A stretch of 5,575 bases of DNA. It comes from Chitinophagaceae bacterium (GTDB lineage: Bacteria; Bacteroidota; Bacteroidia; Chitinophagales; Chitinophagaceae). The position numbers and the translations under genes are program-made. Positions 4,642 to 5,575 of this stretch are shown one piece after another. The notes beneath the pieces are model-generated. The model worked only from the letters and a program-made list of their open reading frames with translations. It searched no databases and was not told where the DNA came from. The first letter of the stretch is position 1, and every line of letters begins with the position of its first letter. The stretch is taken from contig JAOQAL010000087.1 in assembly GCA_025963615.1 (NCBI GenBank), positions 1 through 5,575 on the forward strand, read 5' to 3'.

Positions 4642-5575
4642 ATGATAAAGCCTGCCGTTTCTATTTTTTGGTTTCGCCGCGATCTGCGGCTGCACGACAA
4701 TGCAGGCCTCTACCACGCCTTGAAGCAAGGCAAGCCCGTGGTGCCCATTTTTATTTTCGATAAAAATATCCTGGAAGAACTGGAGAACCGTACGGACAGG
4801 AGGGTGGAATTTATTTACCATTCGCTGCAGGAGATGCAGCAGCAATTGGTAAAAATTGGATCTTCCCTGGATGCACGGTATGGATCACCCGCAGAAATAT
4901 TTAAACAACTGCTGCGGGATTATACCATAGAAAATGTTTTTATCAATCATGATTACGAGCCTTATGCACGGAAAAGGGATAAAGAAATTGAGGAGTTATT
5001 AAAAAGTAAAGGAATTTCTTTTCAAACGTATAAAGACCAGGTAATTTTTGAAAAGGCTGAAGTGGTAAAGGATGACGGAAAGGCCTATACGATTTTTACG
5101 CCGTATTCACGCAGGTGGAAAACGGTAGTCAATGATTTTTATCTTCGTTCCTACCCGGTGAAAACACATTTTTCCAATTTTTATAAACAGGCTACACGGG
5201 AAATTCCATCCCTGCGCTCTATGAATTTTAAAACAACCGATGAACCTTTCCCACCTAAAAAATGGAACGAAGAAATTATATCCAGGTACCCCGAGCGAAG
5301 GGACCTGCCGGCTATGGAAGGCACTTCGGGACTGAGCGTTCATCTCCGCTTCGGCACGGTCAGTATCCGGGAACTCGCCAGGGAAGCCGGAAAATTAAGT
5401 GAAACGTTTTTAAATGAATTGATCTGGCGGGATTTTTACCACATGATCCTCTGGCATTTTCCACATGTGGAAGGAAGATCCTTTAAGCCCGGTTACGATA
5501 AAATAATATGGAGAAATAATGAAAAAGAATTCAATGCCTGGTGTGAAGGAGCGACTGGGTATCCGATAGTGGATG
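4642..5575 (+). CDS. phrB: Class I deoxyribodipyrimidine photolyase, 5' part (cut by window edge)
   Basis: 311 codons from ATG 4642 remain open to the right edge; class I enzymes are usually about 430-480 residues, so roughly a quarter or more is missing. The enzyme uses FADH- and blue/near-UV light to split cyclobutane pyrimidine dimers in DNA. Visible marks: FWFRRDLRLHDN (9-20) opening the N-terminal Rossmann-like antenna domain; YARKRD (108-113); then the helical FAD domain with Y216, R220 and EGTSGLSVHLRFG (226-238), matching E. coli Y222, R226 and T234-S235. ELIWRDFY (259-266) matches E274, W277 and R278, which contact flavin or lesion. W290 matches W306 of the electron-transfer tryptophan triad; the other two tryptophans lie beyond the edge. 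The four residues that hold the folate antenna in E. coli are not conserved. CPD specificity is likely, though a related cryptochrome cannot be excluded. No Shine-Dalgarno is seen; a heptamer array lies just upstream. Confidence 0.93.
   Translation, partial: MIKPAVSIFWFRRDLRLHDNAGLYHALKQGKPVVPIFIFDKNILEELENRTDRRVEFIYHSLQEMQQQLVKIGSSLDARYGSPAEIFKQLLRDYTIENVFINHDYEPYARKRDKEIEELLKSKGISFQTYKDQVIFEKAEVVKDDGKAYTIFTPYSRRWKTVVNDFYLRSYPVKTHFSNFYKQATREIPSLRSMNFKTTDEPFPPKKWNEEIISRYPERRDLPAMEGTSGLSVHLRFGTVSIRELAREAGKLSETFLNELIWRDFYHMILWHFPHVEGRSFKPGYDKIIWRNNEKEFNAWCEGATGYPIVD

Noticed and set aside
4198..5343. Minus-strand frames at 4198-4500, 4636-4845 and 5107-5343
   Set aside because: Shadows of the PLP enzyme and the photolyase, both supported by motifs across their length.
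3701..5575. Functional link between a PabC-like enzyme (folate precursor) and a folate-antenna photolyase
   Set aside because: Attractive at first, but the photolyase lacks the residues that bind the folate antenna in E. coli, and the PabC assignment itself is not certain; simple adjacency is not enough.

Overview
The window looks like a chromosomal stretch from a member of the Bacteroidota, most likely Chitinophagaceae or a close relative. The reasons are moderate-to-low GC, start codons preceded by AT-rich DNA rather than Shine-Dalgarno sequences, the protein styles (a NarL/LuxR response regulator of the Chitinophagaceae type and a seven-helix membrane protein family I associate with this phylum), and intergenic DNA carrying heptamer tandem repeats and CCCGAT/ATCGGG hairpins. 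This is inferred from the sequence alone, and the genus is not determined.

Left part (1-1169, minus strand): two related multi-helix membrane proteins lie in tandem. The upstream one (450-1169) is complete, with 239 residues and about seven predicted helices. The downstream one (1-289) runs off the left edge. It aligns without gaps to the first one at roughly 39% identity (hand count). At the position matching the first protein's start it has ATG followed directly by TAG, so it has no canonical start for the conserved N-terminus. It is either a pseudogene or uses an unusual start.

Middle part (1170-2839): about 1.67 kb with no convincing gene. It holds a possible promoter with helically phased A-tracts for the membrane protein gene, two copies of a structured dispersed repeat (1510-1656 and 1785-1887), several hairpins, a perfect T8/A8 inverted repeat, and a few open but unrecognised frames that could be gene remnants.

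Right part (2840-5575, plus strand): a NarL/FixJ-type response regulator without a partner kinase in view, a fold-type IV PLP enzyme (best guess aminodeoxychorismate lyase, PabC-like), and the first 311 codons of a class I DNA photolyase cut by the right edge. Heptamer tandem repeats sit directly before the start codons of the response regulator and the photolyase. The three genes are co-oriented, but gaps of 189 and 83 bp leave open whether they share a transcript.

The most unusual items are the membrane-protein tandem with its ATG-TAG start, the paired structured repeats, and the heptamer arrays abutting two start codons. I see no CRISPR array, rRNA, tRNA, transposase or defence system.
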